This document shows, piece after piece, positions 55,471 through 64,000 of a stretch of 64,000 bases of DNA (position 1 is the stretch's first letter; every line of letters starts with the position of its first letter). The stretch spans positions 3,559,067-3,623,066 of the forward strand of contig CP060294.1 in NCBI GenBank assembly GCA_014302835.1. Direction: 5' to 3'. The notes below the pieces were generated by a model that saw nothing but the letters and a program-made list of their open reading frames with translations, was not told the origin of the DNA and did no database searches. The translations under genes were made by a program, and so were the position numbers. The DNA comes from Pedobacter sp. PAMC26386. Its GTDB lineage: Bacteria; Bacteroidota; Bacteroidia; Sphingobacteriales; Sphingobacteriaceae.

Positions 55471-56427
55471 ATGGAAAAAAGAAAATTAGGTAATACAGAT
55501 TTACTGGTTTCGCCAGTAACTTTTGGGGGAAATGTTTTTGGATGGACGTTAGATGAGAAAAAATCTTTTGAAATTCTTGATGGTTTTATAGCTGCCGGTT
55601 TTAATTTTATTGATACGGCTGATGTATATTCCAGATGGGTTCCGGAAAATAAAGGTGGTGAATCAGAAACTATTATTGGAAACTGGATGAAAGCACGTAA
55701 TAACCGTGATCAAATTATACTGGCTACCAAAGTAGGTAGTAATATGGACCCGCACGGGGAAAAGTGCCTTTCAAAAAAATATATACTGGAAGAGGTTAAT
55801 GCTTCACTGTTAAGGTTAAAAACTGATTATATCGATCTTTATCAAACCCACTATGACGACCCGGAGACTCCGGTACAGGAAACACTGGAAGCTTATGATC
55901 AATTGATCAGAGCAGGAAAGGTACGCTGGATAGGCGCTTCAAACCTGAGTCCTGAGAGATTTAAAGAGTCCCTTGAAACGAGTGAGCGTTTAAGCTTACC
56001 TAAGTATCAGAGTTTTCAACCTGAATATAATTTGTATAAAAGGGAAGGCTTTGAAAAGGAAATGGAACAAATTTGCATAGATCATCAGGTTGGCGTGATC
56101 AATTATTATTCGCTGGCCAGTGGTTTCCTTACCGGAAAATACCGTTCGGAAACTGATTTGGGCAAAAGCCTGAGAGGTGGGGCGGTAAAAGAGTTCATGA
56201 ATCCAAGAGGCTTCAAAATCTTAAAAGCACTGGACGAAGTTTCAGAACAATACAATGCTTCTCTTGCCAGTGTTGCAATAGCCTGGTTACTCGCAAGACC
56301 ATCAGTGACCGCTCCTATCGCAAGTGTCACCAGCTTAGAACAGTTAAAGAATTTAACAAAAGCTGCCTCTTTAAAACTTGGTGTTGAAGACATTTCTATA
56401 CTGGACGAAGCTAGTTCATGGGAGTAA
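55471..56427 (+). CDS. Aldo/keto reductase
   Basis: A 318-residue NADPH-dependent oxidoreductase of the TIM-barrel AKR superfamily. ATG 55471 gives the family start MEKRKLGNTDLLVSP; an upstream ATG at 55432 adds 13 residues without support. Catalytic tetrad residues are placed in NFIDTADVYSRW (Asp and Tyr), IILATKVGS (Lys) and DLYQTHYDDP (His). GASNLSPERF is the conserved barrel segment. The substrate is unknown. Confidence 0.93.
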   Translation: MEKRKLGNTDLLVSPVTFGGNVFGWTLDEKKSFEILDGFIAAGFNFIDTADVYSRWVPENKGGESETIIGNWMKARNNRDQIILATKVGSNMDPHGEKCLSKKYILEEVNASLLRLKTDYIDLYQTHYDDPETPVQETLEAYDQLIRAGKVRWIGASNLSPERFKESLETSERLSLPKYQSFQPEYNLYKREGFEKEMEQICIDHQVGVINYYSLASGFLTGKYRSETDLGKSLRGGAVKEFMNPRGFKILKALDEVSEQYNASLASVAIAWLLARPSVTAPIASVTSLEQLKNLTKAASLKLGVEDISILDEASSWE

Positions 56428-56452
56428 AGCAATAGAAATATCCTATTTGATT

Positions 56453-56487
56453 ATGCCCTGCCAATTATTTTGGCAGGGCATTTGTTT
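56453..56487 (+). terminator. Terminator after the aldo/keto reductase gene
   Basis: ATGCCCTGCCAA and TTGGCAGGGCAT form a perfect 12-bp stem with loop TTATT, followed by TTGTTTTT. Confidence 0.9.
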
Positions 56488-56520
56488 TTAGCAAGACTTT
56501 ATTATTAATTTCACCTGAGA

Positions 56521-57633
56521 ATGAAAAACATATCCCCTCCCTTTTATGCCAAACTCGCTTTGGTTTTATTTTCAATTATCTGCCTTGGGTACCTTGCGAT
56601 CTTAGGCCATAGTCTTCTGGCTCCTTTGCTCGCCTCTTTTCTGTTAGCATTACTATTGTTACCGCTGGCAAATTTCCTCGAAAACAAGTGGAGGTTCAAA
56701 AGAAGCTTAGCCTCTATTGTATCCGTAGTAATTACGATTGCTGTAATTTCAGGAATTATGTTCTTTCTTGCCAATCAGTTAAGTGATCTGGGACAGGACT
56801 GGCCCTTGTTAAAGCAACAAGCAGTACATTCATTCGAGGCCCTTCAAGTCTGGGTTTCTCATAATTTCAATGTAAACGCCCATAAACAGATTGATTATTT
56901 ACAAGAAAGTGCAACTAAAGCGTTAGCATCAAGCGCGACAGTAGTTGGCGCTACACTGATAACACTGTCTTCAACCCTATTATTTCTAGCTTTCCTTTTA
57001 TTGTTTACCTTCTTTATTTTAAACTATCGCCGCATCTTGTTTACCTTTCTGATTGCTGTATTCAAGGAAGAACATTCCGAAAAAGTTAAACAAATAGTGG
57101 AGCAAATTCAGTACATTATTAAGCGCTATATCTTAGGATTATTTCTTCAGATGCTGATAGTTACGACTTTAACAATTGTTGTTTTATCATTATTAGGTGT
57201 AAAATATGCAGTGCTGCTGGGGCTGATCACTGGTATTTTCAACCTTGTTCCCTATTTGGGAATCTTCTCCTCGTTACTCATTAGTGTGCTGATTACATTT
57301 GCCACAGCTGGCGCAACCAAAGTTTTGTTTGTTCTAATTGCTTATGTTGCTATACATACACTGGATGGGAACATTCTGATGCCGCTGGTTGTAGGGTCAA
57401 AAGTAAAAATCAATGCACTGTTTGCTTTTATCGGAATCGTTGTTGGCGAAATGATATGGGGAATTTCGGGTATGTTTTTATGTATCCCTTACCTGGCAAT
57501 ACTGAAAATTATATTTGATCGCGTAGATGAACTCAAACCATGGGGGATTTTATTGGGTGAGCAAGAAAAACCTCACCGGAAAAGAAAGGTATATCGTCTC
57601 ACTAAAAAAATCAAGCTTGAAGAGCCTGAATAA
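56521..57633 (+). CDS. AI-2E family transporter
   Basis: A 370-residue membrane protein with the AI-2E/PerM fold: an N-terminal helix pair (LALVLFSIICLGYLAILG), a cytoplasmic helical stretch, and a C-terminal helix bundle with the conserved GLITGIFNLVPYLGIF and HTLDGNILMPLVVGSKVKIN. Members include quorum-signal exporters and Na+/H+ antiporters, so the substrate should be left open. The 93-bp gap before mazG contains a hairpin. Confidence 0.9.
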   Translation: MKNISPPFYAKLALVLFSIICLGYLAILGHSLLAPLLASFLLALLLLPLANFLENKWRFKRSLASIVSVVITIAVISGIMFFLANQLSDLGQDWPLLKQQAVHSFEALQVWVSHNFNVNAHKQIDYLQESATKALASSATVVGATLITLSSTLLFLAFLLLFTFFILNYRRILFTFLIAVFKEEHSEKVKQIVEQIQYIIKRYILGLFLQMLIVTTLTIVVLSLLGVKYAVLLGLITGIFNLVPYLGIFSSLLISVLITFATAGATKVLFVLIAYVAIHTLDGNILMPLVVGSKVKINALFAFIGIVVGEMIWGISGMFLCIPYLAILKIIFDRVDELKPWGILLGEQEKPHRKRKVYRLTKKIKLEEPE

Positions 57634-57660
57634 CACTATATAAATTTTAGACCTATTTTG

Positions 57661-57695
57661 ACCAAACCCATTCTTTTAAATAGGATGGGTTTGGT
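57661..57695 (+). terminator. Hairpin terminator after the AI-2E transporter gene
   Basis: ACCAAACCCAT and ATGGGTTTGGT form a perfect 11-bp stem with a 13-nt loop, followed by ATTTT. Confidence 0.7.
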
Positions 57696-57727
57696 ATTTT
57701 AGCACTTTATACTTCAAACACAGACCT

Positions 57728-58534
57728 ATGCCAAACAATATCCCTCCTGCAACTGCATCCGATCCTTCTTCCGCCTTTCAGAGATTATTAACAGTCCTTG
57801 ATACCCTGAGAAGTGAGTGTCCATGGGACAAAAAGCAAACAATGGAAACTTTGCGACACTTGACTATTGAAGAAACCTATGAACTTTCTGATGCCATTCT
57901 GGATGGAGACCTAACCGAAGTCAAAAAAGAACTTGGTGATGTGATGATGCACCTTGTTTTCTATGCAAAGATTGCTTCCGAGACCAATGACTTCACAATA
58001 ATAGATGTATTGAATAGTGTTTGTGATAAACTGATCAACCGTCATCCGCACATTTATGGCGATGTAGAAGTACAGGATGAAAATGATGTCAAACGTAATT
58101 GGGAAAAGATTAAACTCAAAGAAGGTAATAAATCTGTTTTAGGTGGAGTTCCGGCTTCGCTCCCTGCATTAGTAAAAGCAAGTAGAATCCAGGAAAAAGC
58201 AAGGGGGATTGGTTTCGACTGGGAAAACAAGACCCAGGTTTGGGAAAAAGTAGAAGAGGAACTTCAAGAATTCAAAAATGAATATAATGTCATCGACAAT
58301 GAGGCTATAGATCTGGAAAAAGCCGAATCTGAATTCGGAGATCTGATTTTCTCTCTTGTAAATTATGCAAGGTTTATCGGAATTAATCCCGAAAATGCAT
58401 TGGAAAAAACAAACAGAAAGTTCATTAAACGCTTCCAGTATATTGAAACTAAAGCGAAGAATTCTGGTAAACCACTACAAGACATGACTTTAGCCGAAAT
58501 GGATGTTTACTGGAACGAGGCTAAGAAATTATAG
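57728..58534 (+). CDS. mazG: Nucleoside triphosphate pyrophosphohydrolase MazG
   Basis: A 268-residue all-alpha NTP pyrophosphatase that removes aberrant dNTPs and NTPs. Two MazG domains are present. The first contains CPWDKKQTMETLRHLTIEET and the metal-binding ExxE/ExxD residues in KKELGDVMMHLVFYAK; the second contains ESEFGDLIFSLVNYAR. The conserved KARGIGFDWEN links them. Length is typical. Confidence 0.95.
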   Translation: MPNNIPPATASDPSSAFQRLLTVLDTLRSECPWDKKQTMETLRHLTIEETYELSDAILDGDLTEVKKELGDVMMHLVFYAKIASETNDFTIIDVLNSVCDKLINRHPHIYGDVEVQDENDVKRNWEKIKLKEGNKSVLGGVPASLPALVKASRIQEKARGIGFDWENKTQVWEKVEEELQEFKNEYNVIDNEAIDLEKAESEFGDLIFSLVNYARFIGINPENALEKTNRKFIKRFQYIETKAKNSGKPLQDMTLAEMDVYWNEAKKL

Positions 58535-58593
58535 ATCAATTTAATCTATGAAGCATAAATTGTATCCTTATTAAAATTAATCCGGCAGTAAAA

Positions 58594-58652
58594 AAGCCTG
58601 TTTATTGCTGACAACTACTTCATGAAGATATGATTAGTAATAAACAGGCTTC
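58594..58652. terminator. Hairpin between convergent mazG and the helicase-like gene
   Basis: AAGCCTGTTTATT and AATAAACAGGCTT are reverse complements separated by a 33-nt loop, flanked by an A run and a short T-rich end. It lies between both stop codons. Confidence 0.65.
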
Positions 58653-58663
58653 TCTTATATAGT

Positions 58664-59968
58664 TTAAGAATGTTTTTTCTTCATGGTCATCTTAGCCTTC
58701 TGACCGATACCATAATTGTAATTCTTTGAATTGCTTTCTTTTTTCTCATGATAAGCACCACCACCAGCCGGTTCATCAGCTTTCACCTTCACGATGCGAT
58801 TCTTATCCAACCCTTTCGTTCTAAGTGTTTTCTCTACCATAATCTCTTCAGGTAAATCTATCAATTCTAATTTCTGACCAATTGACTGTTCAATTTTTTT
58901 GACTTGAGCAAGCTCCATATCAGTAGCAAAAGTAATGGCAACAACCTCTTCAGGATTTTCCTTATTTTTAATAATACGGCTTAAGAATGTTTCCTTTTCT
59001 TCAGGTACATCAAAATGGAAAATAAATGGAATACCATCTAAATCCAACGGACCTTCACCCTGGTTGGCCACAACCAGTACCCTAGCTTCAGGAGTCTGTT
59101 TGAAATCTTCAAAATTATCAAAACCATTCTCATCAAAATGAAGTGGTCTGAACATCGAGAATTCCATTTCCTTAGGGCTTGCAATACTAATTGCCAATTT
59201 CTGAGCAGTAAGTCTTGAATTCACAAAAACAACCACTTTATCAAAAACCTCATCATCACGCAGCAAATGGCGTAACAGATTGATTTTAGTTTTATAATTT
59301 GGAACCTGGTAAAGTATCTGGATTACAGTTTCCGTTTTTGTATCACCAAAGTCCTCTACTTCAATTACTGTAGGGTAACTCAGGAACTGATCTGTCATTT
59401 TGGTCAACTTTTCATGGATAACCTCGGTGAAAACCAGATGCTGACATTTACCAGCACTTCTTGCTAATTCACAAACAGGCAATTGCATTCCCTGCTGTAC
59501 AATCAATGCAGCATCATCAACAATAAAAGTCTGTAGTTTACTTAGATTCAAACCCAATTTCAAATAAATTGCCCTGGCTCTTGTTGGTGTAGCCACAACG
59601 ATATCTATACCTAAAACCAATTCATTGACTTCCGCTTCTACCCCACCTGTACCATAAAGGCCTACTATATTCAGATCTCTGTTTTTACTCAAAGAAATAA
59701 ACTGATCGATCACCGCAATTGCGCGATCTTTATCAGCCACTAAAATCAACACTTTTGGTGCATCATCTTTCGTATACTTCAAACGCATTAAAACGCCAAG
59801 AATATAGGCTGTTGTTTTACCTGATCCTTCTGGACCTACAGCAAGTATATCCTGCCCTCCCAGAATTCTAGACATAGTTTTTGCCTGAATTTCTTTAGGG
59901 GTTAAGTACCCAGCATCAGTCATTGCGGTGATCAGGGGCTTACTTAGTTTTAATTTATCTAACGACAC
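58664..59968 (-). CDS. DEAD/DEAH-box helicase-like protein with degenerate motifs
   Basis: A 434-residue protein with the two RecA-like domains of RNA helicases. The Q motif (GYLTPKEIQAKT, Gln28) and Walker A (GPEGSGKT, 45-52) are present. Motif II is DDAA (151-154) instead of DEAD. Motif Ia (PTRELA) is replaced by LVADKDRAI and motif III (SAT) by FTE. In domain 2 motif IV (VVFVNSR) is kept but the arginine-rich motif VI HRxGRxxR is not found. The C-terminus is short, charged and Gly-rich. ATP hydrolysis and unwinding may be lost; an RNA- or ribosome-binding role is possible. The gene itself is intact. Confidence 0.85.
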   Translation of the reverse strand: MSLDKLKLSKPLITAMTDAGYLTPKEIQAKTMSRILGGQDILAVGPEGSGKTTAYILGVLMRLKYTKDDAPKVLILVADKDRAIAVIDQFISLSKNRDLNIVGLYGTGGVEAEVNELVLGIDIVVATPTRARAIYLKLGLNLSKLQTFIVDDAALIVQQGMQLPVCELARSAGKCQHLVFTEVIHEKLTKMTDQFLSYPTVIEVEDFGDTKTETVIQILYQVPNYKTKINLLRHLLRDDEVFDKVVVFVNSRLTAQKLAISIASPKEMEFSMFRPLHFDENGFDNFEDFKQTPEARVLVVANQGEGPLDLDGIPFIFHFDVPEEKETFLSRIIKNKENPEEVVAITFATDMELAQVKKIEQSIGQKLELIDLPEEIMVEKTLRTKGLDKNRIVKVKADEPAGGGAYHEKKESNSKNYNYGIGQKAKMTMKKKHS

Positions 59969-60071
59969 AGTATTTCAGTTAAAATTGATATTTTGCCAAA
60001 TTTACGGAAATAAGCACAATATCCGGTATGATCTGCACGAAACCATTAAAAAACCAACTTAAATTACTATT

Positions 60072-60089
60072 GTATCAACAATTTGATAC
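60072..60089. promoter_or_regulatory. Inverted repeat, possible operator
   Basis: GTATCA and TGATAC flank ACAATT, and the symmetry nearly extends one base outward. It is 63 bp before the S9 peptidase ATG and between divergent genes. Size and symmetry suit a dimeric repressor site; no regulator is identified. Confidence 0.3.
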
Positions 60090-60151
60090 GATGAAAGGGG
60101 ATTAGGGATCGGTTTTTAGTAATTTTACGAGATTAACAAATTCCCTTTCAT

Positions 60152-62560
60152 ATGAAGAAATCATTACTAACCCTATTTTTATTCGCGGTCTCAGCAAGCG
60201 TGTTTGCGCAAGACGCAATCAATTACCAGCTGCCGCCAAAAGCAATTGCAGATTTACTACTTGCCAAAGCTACTCCTACAGTGAAGATAGATGGTAAAGC
60301 AGAATGGATGTTATTGAGCACGCCGAATTCTTATCCATCGGTTGAAGAACTGGCAATGCCGGAATTTCGCATTGCGGGATTACGTATCAACCCAAATAAT
60401 TTTTCTCCAAGCAGAAAGAATTTCATTAGCAACTTCACATTAAAGAACATTAAAACAGGAAAAACAGCCATAATTACGGGTCTGCCTACCCCCTTGTTTG
60501 CCGATGACGCCACATGGAACCCCGCCCAAAATAAGATTTCTTTCACACAAACAACTCCAAAAGGAGTGGATTTATATATTATAGATATTGCGACATTAAA
60601 GGCCGTTAAAGTAAACAAACAACCACTAAACGTAGTTCTTGGAAACGGAATCACCTGGGTAGATGATGTTACTCTATTATACACTACAGCAACAAAGCCC
60701 GCTAGTTCAATTCCTGTTAAGCCGTTAATGCCAAAAGGCCCTGCAATACAGGAGAGCCTTGGTAAAGCCGCACCAAACCCTACTTATCAGGATTTAATCA
60801 AATCACCATTTGATGAGCAGCTATTTGAATTTTTGGCTACCTCTCAATTAGTACAATATAAAAACGGAGTGCAAACCCTGATTGGTCAGCCAGCCATCTA
60901 TGCTTCTGTAAGAGTTTCTCCGGATAAAAAATATCTGCTACAAGAAACCATCAACAAACCATTTTCTTACCTGGTCCCTTTTTACAGTTTCCCATCGGTA
61001 GTAAAAGTCACTGATTTATCTGGTAAGTCGATTAAAGTCCTGGCTATCCTTCCATCTGCTGAAGGCAAACCTTCCGGATATGACAATACACAAAACATTC
61101 CCCGTAATTATGAGTGGAGAAACGATGAAGCCGCCACAGTTATCTGGGCGCAGCCATTAGACAGTGGTCTAATCAAAAAGCAAGTACCTTTCCATGATGC
61201 CGTATATGCATTAAACGCGCCTTTCACTGGCCAGGCCAAAGAATTATTTAAGACACAGACACGCTATCGCAGAACAAGCTGGGGTAATTCAACAATGGCC
61301 CTGGTTGAAGAAGGACTGCGTAGTAAACAAACTATAAAAGTAAGCCGCTATAATCCTTCTACCGGAACCATCGAAACTTTGTATGAATTAAGCGAAAATG
61401 ATAAATACAATGATCCAGGTACCGCCGTTACAGAGAAAAATGCATTTGGCCGTCAGATCGTATTAACAGTAGATAACGGAACTAAATTATTGATGAACAA
61501 TCAAACCGGTTCTTCCCCAAAAGGAGATCTGCCTTTCCTGGCTAAGTTTGATCTGACTACTAAAAAAAATGAGATTATCTGGCGTTGTGCCGAAGATAGT
61601 TATGAATATGTTGTGGATGTACAAGACGCAAAAAAGCTAACACTGCTAACCAGAAAAGAGTCACAAAAAGAAGTACCAAACTATTATATCAAAAACCTGT
61701 TACTTAGAATAGCCGATCGTCCAGTAACAGATTTCCAAAACCCATATCCGGGTTTGATCGGAGTTTCAAAAGAAAAAATATCTTACAAACGTGCTGATGG
61801 CGTAGACCTGACAGGCGATTTATATTTGCCAAAAGGTTATGACAAAGCTAAAGATGGCCCATTACCAACGTTAATCTGGGCTTACCCTCGTGAATTTAAC
61901 TCTGCAGCTGACGCAGCACAGATCAGAGGTTCTCAGAATCGTTTTACAATTGTTAAATGGGGTTCTCCTATTTACTGGGTAACACAAGGTTATGCTATTC
62001 TTGACAATGCAGAAATGCCAATTGTTGCCAAAGAAGGAAAAAAACCTAATGACACTTTTATTGATCAGCTGAAATTAAATGCAGAGGCGGCGATCAATAA
62101 ACTGTCTGACCTGGGTGTGGGTGACCGAAATAGAATGGCCGTTGGCGGACATAGTTATGGGGCATTCATGACAGCAAACCTGTTAGCACATACTAACCTA
62201 TTTAAAGCCGGCATTGCACGCAGTGGTGCTTATAACCGAACGTTAACTCCATTCGGATTCCAAAATGAAGACCGTACTTATTGGGAAGTTCCACAACTTT
62301 ATTATGAAATGAGCCCGTTCAGTTATGCAGATAAAATTAAAACTCCGCTTTTATTAATTCATGGAGATTCCGATGATAATCAAGGAACCTTCCCTATGAA
62401 TAGCGAACGTTTATTTAATGCGATCAAAGGTTTTGGAGGTACAACAAGATTTGTATTCTTACCATATGAAGCACACGGCTACCGTGGAAAAGAAAACATT
62501 TTACATACCCTATGGGAAATGAATTCCTGGTTAGACAAGTATGTGAAAAACGCAAAGTAA
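60152..62560 (+). CDS. S9 family peptidase (prolyl oligopeptidase/acylaminoacyl-peptidase type)
   Basis: An 802-residue exported serine peptidase, distinct from the DPP IV-like enzyme at 48537. Signal peptide 1-19 (LTLFLFAVSASVFAQ). A beta-propeller domain occupies about 40-520; the hydrolase domain has nucleophile Ser in AVGGHSYGAFM, Asp in LIHGDSDDNQ and His in PYEAHGYRGKEN. This matches the glutamyl-/acylaminoacyl-peptidase-like group common in Bacteroidota. Probably periplasmic peptide breakdown. Confidence 0.94.
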   Translation: MKKSLLTLFLFAVSASVFAQDAINYQLPPKAIADLLLAKATPTVKIDGKAEWMLLSTPNSYPSVEELAMPEFRIAGLRINPNNFSPSRKNFISNFTLKNIKTGKTAIITGLPTPLFADDATWNPAQNKISFTQTTPKGVDLYIIDIATLKAVKVNKQPLNVVLGNGITWVDDVTLLYTTATKPASSIPVKPLMPKGPAIQESLGKAAPNPTYQDLIKSPFDEQLFEFLATSQLVQYKNGVQTLIGQPAIYASVRVSPDKKYLLQETINKPFSYLVPFYSFPSVVKVTDLSGKSIKVLAILPSAEGKPSGYDNTQNIPRNYEWRNDEAATVIWAQPLDSGLIKKQVPFHDAVYALNAPFTGQAKELFKTQTRYRRTSWGNSTMALVEEGLRSKQTIKVSRYNPSTGTIETLYELSENDKYNDPGTAVTEKNAFGRQIVLTVDNGTKLLMNNQTGSSPKGDLPFLAKFDLTTKKNEIIWRCAEDSYEYVVDVQDAKKLTLLTRKESQKEVPNYYIKNLLLRIADRPVTDFQNPYPGLIGVSKEKISYKRADGVDLTGDLYLPKGYDKAKDGPLPTLIWAYPREFNSAADAAQIRGSQNRFTIVKWGSPIYWVTQGYAILDNAEMPIVAKEGKKPNDTFIDQLKLNAEAAINKLSDLGVGDRNRMAVGGHSYGAFMTANLLAHTNLFKAGIARSGAYNRTLTPFGFQNEDRTYWEVPQLYYEMSPFSYADKIKTPLLLIHGDSDDNQGTFPMNSERLFNAIKGFGGTTRFVFLPYEAHGYRGKENILHTLWEMNSWLDKYVKNAK

Positions 62561-62583
62561 AATTTATTTCCCCATATATAGAG

Positions 62584-62613
62584 GGCTGCACTTCAAAAAG
62601 TGCAGCCTTTTTT
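62584..62613. terminator. Terminator between the S9 peptidase and the convergent permease gene
   Basis: GGCTGCACTT and AAGTGCAGCC form a perfect 10-bp stem with loop CAAA, followed by TTTTTT, 24 bp after the peptidase stop. Confidence 0.88.
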
Positions 62614-62627
62614 ATTCAGGCATATTT

Positions 62628-63848
62628 TTATTTAAAACGTATCGCTTTTAGCGGAGAGATCCTGCTCACTAGTAACGAAGGCAATATCAGCACCGCAAAG
62701 CAAATTACAACAGTAGCAGCATTCAATAATAGCACATCGGTAAAATGCAGCTCTACTGGTACATAAGACAAATAATAAGAGCCTTGATTCAACTTAAAAA
62801 AATGTGTATACTGCTGTATAAACCCTAAGCCTAGTCCAAGAATATTTCCCAGTAACAATCCTATTCCAACCAGGTACAGGGCATTGTATAAAAAGATCTT
62901 CATTACACTATAATCGGACATCCCAAAAGCCTTCAGCATGCCTATCATATTGGTTCTTTCCAGGATCATAATCAACAATGCAGTAATCATATTAATAACT
63001 CCGACAATCATCATCAGAATCAGCAGTACCCTGGTATTCACATCCAGCAGCGATAACCAAGTGAAAATATTTGGAAAGTACTCACGAACAGATTCCGATT
63101 TAAGATTAATCTCCATTGTAGAATAGATCTTTTCAGAGGCTACTGGTAAACGCGAAAAATCTTTGAGCTTAATTTCAATGCCACCAATCTCATTAGGCTG
63201 CCAGTTATTTAACCGTCTGATAATATTGATATCTCCCAATACAAAACTTTTGTCAATTTCTTCAACCCCAACATTATAAATTCCTACAATCTTAAACGGA
63301 CGTTTACGCGGAGGGTTTTGCACAAAGTACATGATAAAATTATCTCCGGCTTTAAGTTTTAGCCGATTGGCCGTAAAAGAAGAAATCATGATTTCTTTAG
63401 TGGCTTTAGCACTGTCACTAAAATTTATAATCCTGCCGCTGACTAAATGTTTACTGATGTAATCCCAATTAAAGTCTCTGTCTATCCCTTTAAAATTGAT
63501 TCCTTCTACTTCATCATTCGCAGAAATAATTGCTGGTTTAGTCGCATAGGGCTGAAAATAGGCTATATCCTTATTTTTTTTAAGATCCGATATGGTTTTT
63601 GGCGTAGGAATAAAAGGCGTGAGTTCGAATGAATTATTTAAATCCAATTTAAAGATCCTTACGTCACCAACAAAACCTCTTACTTTTTCCTGGATCTCCG
63701 TTTTAAATCCTTTAATAATAGCAACAGAGAGCATCATTACAGCAAGACTTAGCATTACACCCGCGATAGCGATACGGACGATCAACTTAGAAAATGTACG
63801 TTCCGACTTAATGGCAATTCGCCTGGCTATAAAATATTCTGTATTCAA
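62628..63848 (-). CDS. ABC transporter permease, LolC/LolE-like (FtsX/MacB fold)
   Basis: An inner-membrane permease of about 406 residues. The N-terminal helix (IAIAGVMLSLAVMMLSVAII) is followed by a large MacB-type periplasmic domain (about 45-270) and three C-terminal helices (VLLILMMIVGVINMITALLI is the first). It ends RISPLKAIRFK as LolC/E proteins do, and probably extracts lipoproteins to the outer membrane with a LolD ATPase encoded elsewhere. No ATG fits: TTG 63848 gives the family-like MNTEYFIARRI, while TTG 63857 and 63875 are alternatives. A TACTTTTG box at 63880-63873 makes 63875 unlikely. Confidence 0.87.
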   Translation of the reverse strand: MNTEYFIARRIAIKSERTFSKLIVRIAIAGVMLSLAVMMLSVAIIKGFKTEIQEKVRGFVGDVRIFKLDLNNSFELTPFIPTPKTISDLKKNKDIAYFQPYATKPAIISANDEVEGINFKGIDRDFNWDYISKHLVSGRIINFSDSAKATKEIMISSFTANRLKLKAGDNFIMYFVQNPPRKRPFKIVGIYNVGVEEIDKSFVLGDINIIRRLNNWQPNEIGGIEIKLKDFSRLPVASEKIYSTMEINLKSESVREYFPNIFTWLSLLDVNTRVLLILMMIVGVINMITALLIMILERTNMIGMLKAFGMSDYSVMKIFLYNALYLVGIGLLLGNILGLGLGFIQQYTHFFKLNQGSYYLSYVPVELHFTDVLLLNAATVVICFAVLILPSLLVSRISPLKAIRFK

Positions 63849-63872
63849 AATCTTCAATAAACTGTAATTGAG

Positions 63873-63880
63873 CAAAAGTA
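63873..63880 (-). promoter_or_regulatory. Predicted -7 promoter box (TACTTTTG) of the LolC/E-like gene
   Basis: An exact TAnnTTTG match on the minus strand, 24 nt before the preferred TTG start at 63848. Confidence 0.45.
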
Positions 63881-64000
63881 GCTGTCATTACACAACTCTA
63901 ATTGGCTGTAAAAATGCAATATTTTATTCAATATATAGGAATTGGTTTGAGCACAACTCACCGGATGTTCCTTTACTCTCATATTTACGCTTTATCATAA

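Noticed and set aside
63876..64000. Possible end of another gene upstream of the permease
   Set aside because: No frame on either strand matches a known protein end. A short open stretch on the minus strand is not enough to call a gene.

Overview
The window is a chromosomal segment of a Bacteroidota bacterium, most likely of the Sphingobacteriaceae and close to Pedobacter. The evidence is AT-rich DNA, promoters of the Bacteroidota form TAnnTTTG, few purine-rich ribosome binding sites, and lineage-typical proteins: the type IX secretion plug protein, lipoprotein TamL, DUF5362, LytTR regulators paired with LytS-like kinases, a dipeptidyl-peptidase IV-like S9 peptidase, and a thiol-activated cytolysin-like lipoprotein. 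The genus is inferred; there is no rRNA gene to confirm it.

Layout. 1-3837: end of a metal-efflux RND adaptor and its complete CusA/CzcA pump. 4055-8637: housekeeping genes (SRPBCC protein, DUF5362 protein, YchF, MgtE) and a TetR regulator. 8954-14592: an accessory RiPP locus with a LytTR response regulator, a very short antisense precursor-peptide gene (9699-9833), a LytS-type kinase, a full-length lanthipeptide dehydratase and an unknown protein. 14691-16292: tRNA-Arg(CCG) followed by degraded DNA (IS3-like remnant, HxlR fragment, broken secreted-protein gene). 16760-22538: glycerol operon glpD-glpK-glpF plus an outer-membrane protein, with a divergent DeoR-family regulator. 22542-28721: thioesterase, TspO, and a type Vd patatin autotransporter gene split by a complete IS21-family element with a visible target duplication. 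28765-41104: TamL, an RNA methyltransferase, tRNA-Cys, PyrD, an ABC-F ATPase, the T9SS plug protein, alpha-amylase, a thioesterase, an antiporter and an EVE protein. 41220-43642: a frameshifted serine hydrolase and the cytolysin-like lipoprotein. 43667-64000: mainly core genes (HolA, ValS, MnmD, MazG, peptidases, LolC/E-like permease) plus a helicase-like protein with degenerate motifs.

The most notable system is the RiPP locus. On the minus strand, between the response regulator and the kinase, lies a 44-codon gene with a lysine-rich leader of Bacteroidota class I lanthipeptide type and a Ser/Thr/Pro/Gly-rich core with no cysteine. The neighbouring dehydratase keeps the residues expected for glutamylation and elimination, and no LanC cyclase, protease or exporter is nearby. 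The inferred product is a dehydrated peptide without lanthionine rings, controlled by the flanking two-component system.

Several genes (ABC-F, a thioesterase, an HsdR_N-domain protein, MnmD) have a TAnnTTTG box only 6-8 nt before the ATG, which suggests leaderless or nearly leaderless transcripts.
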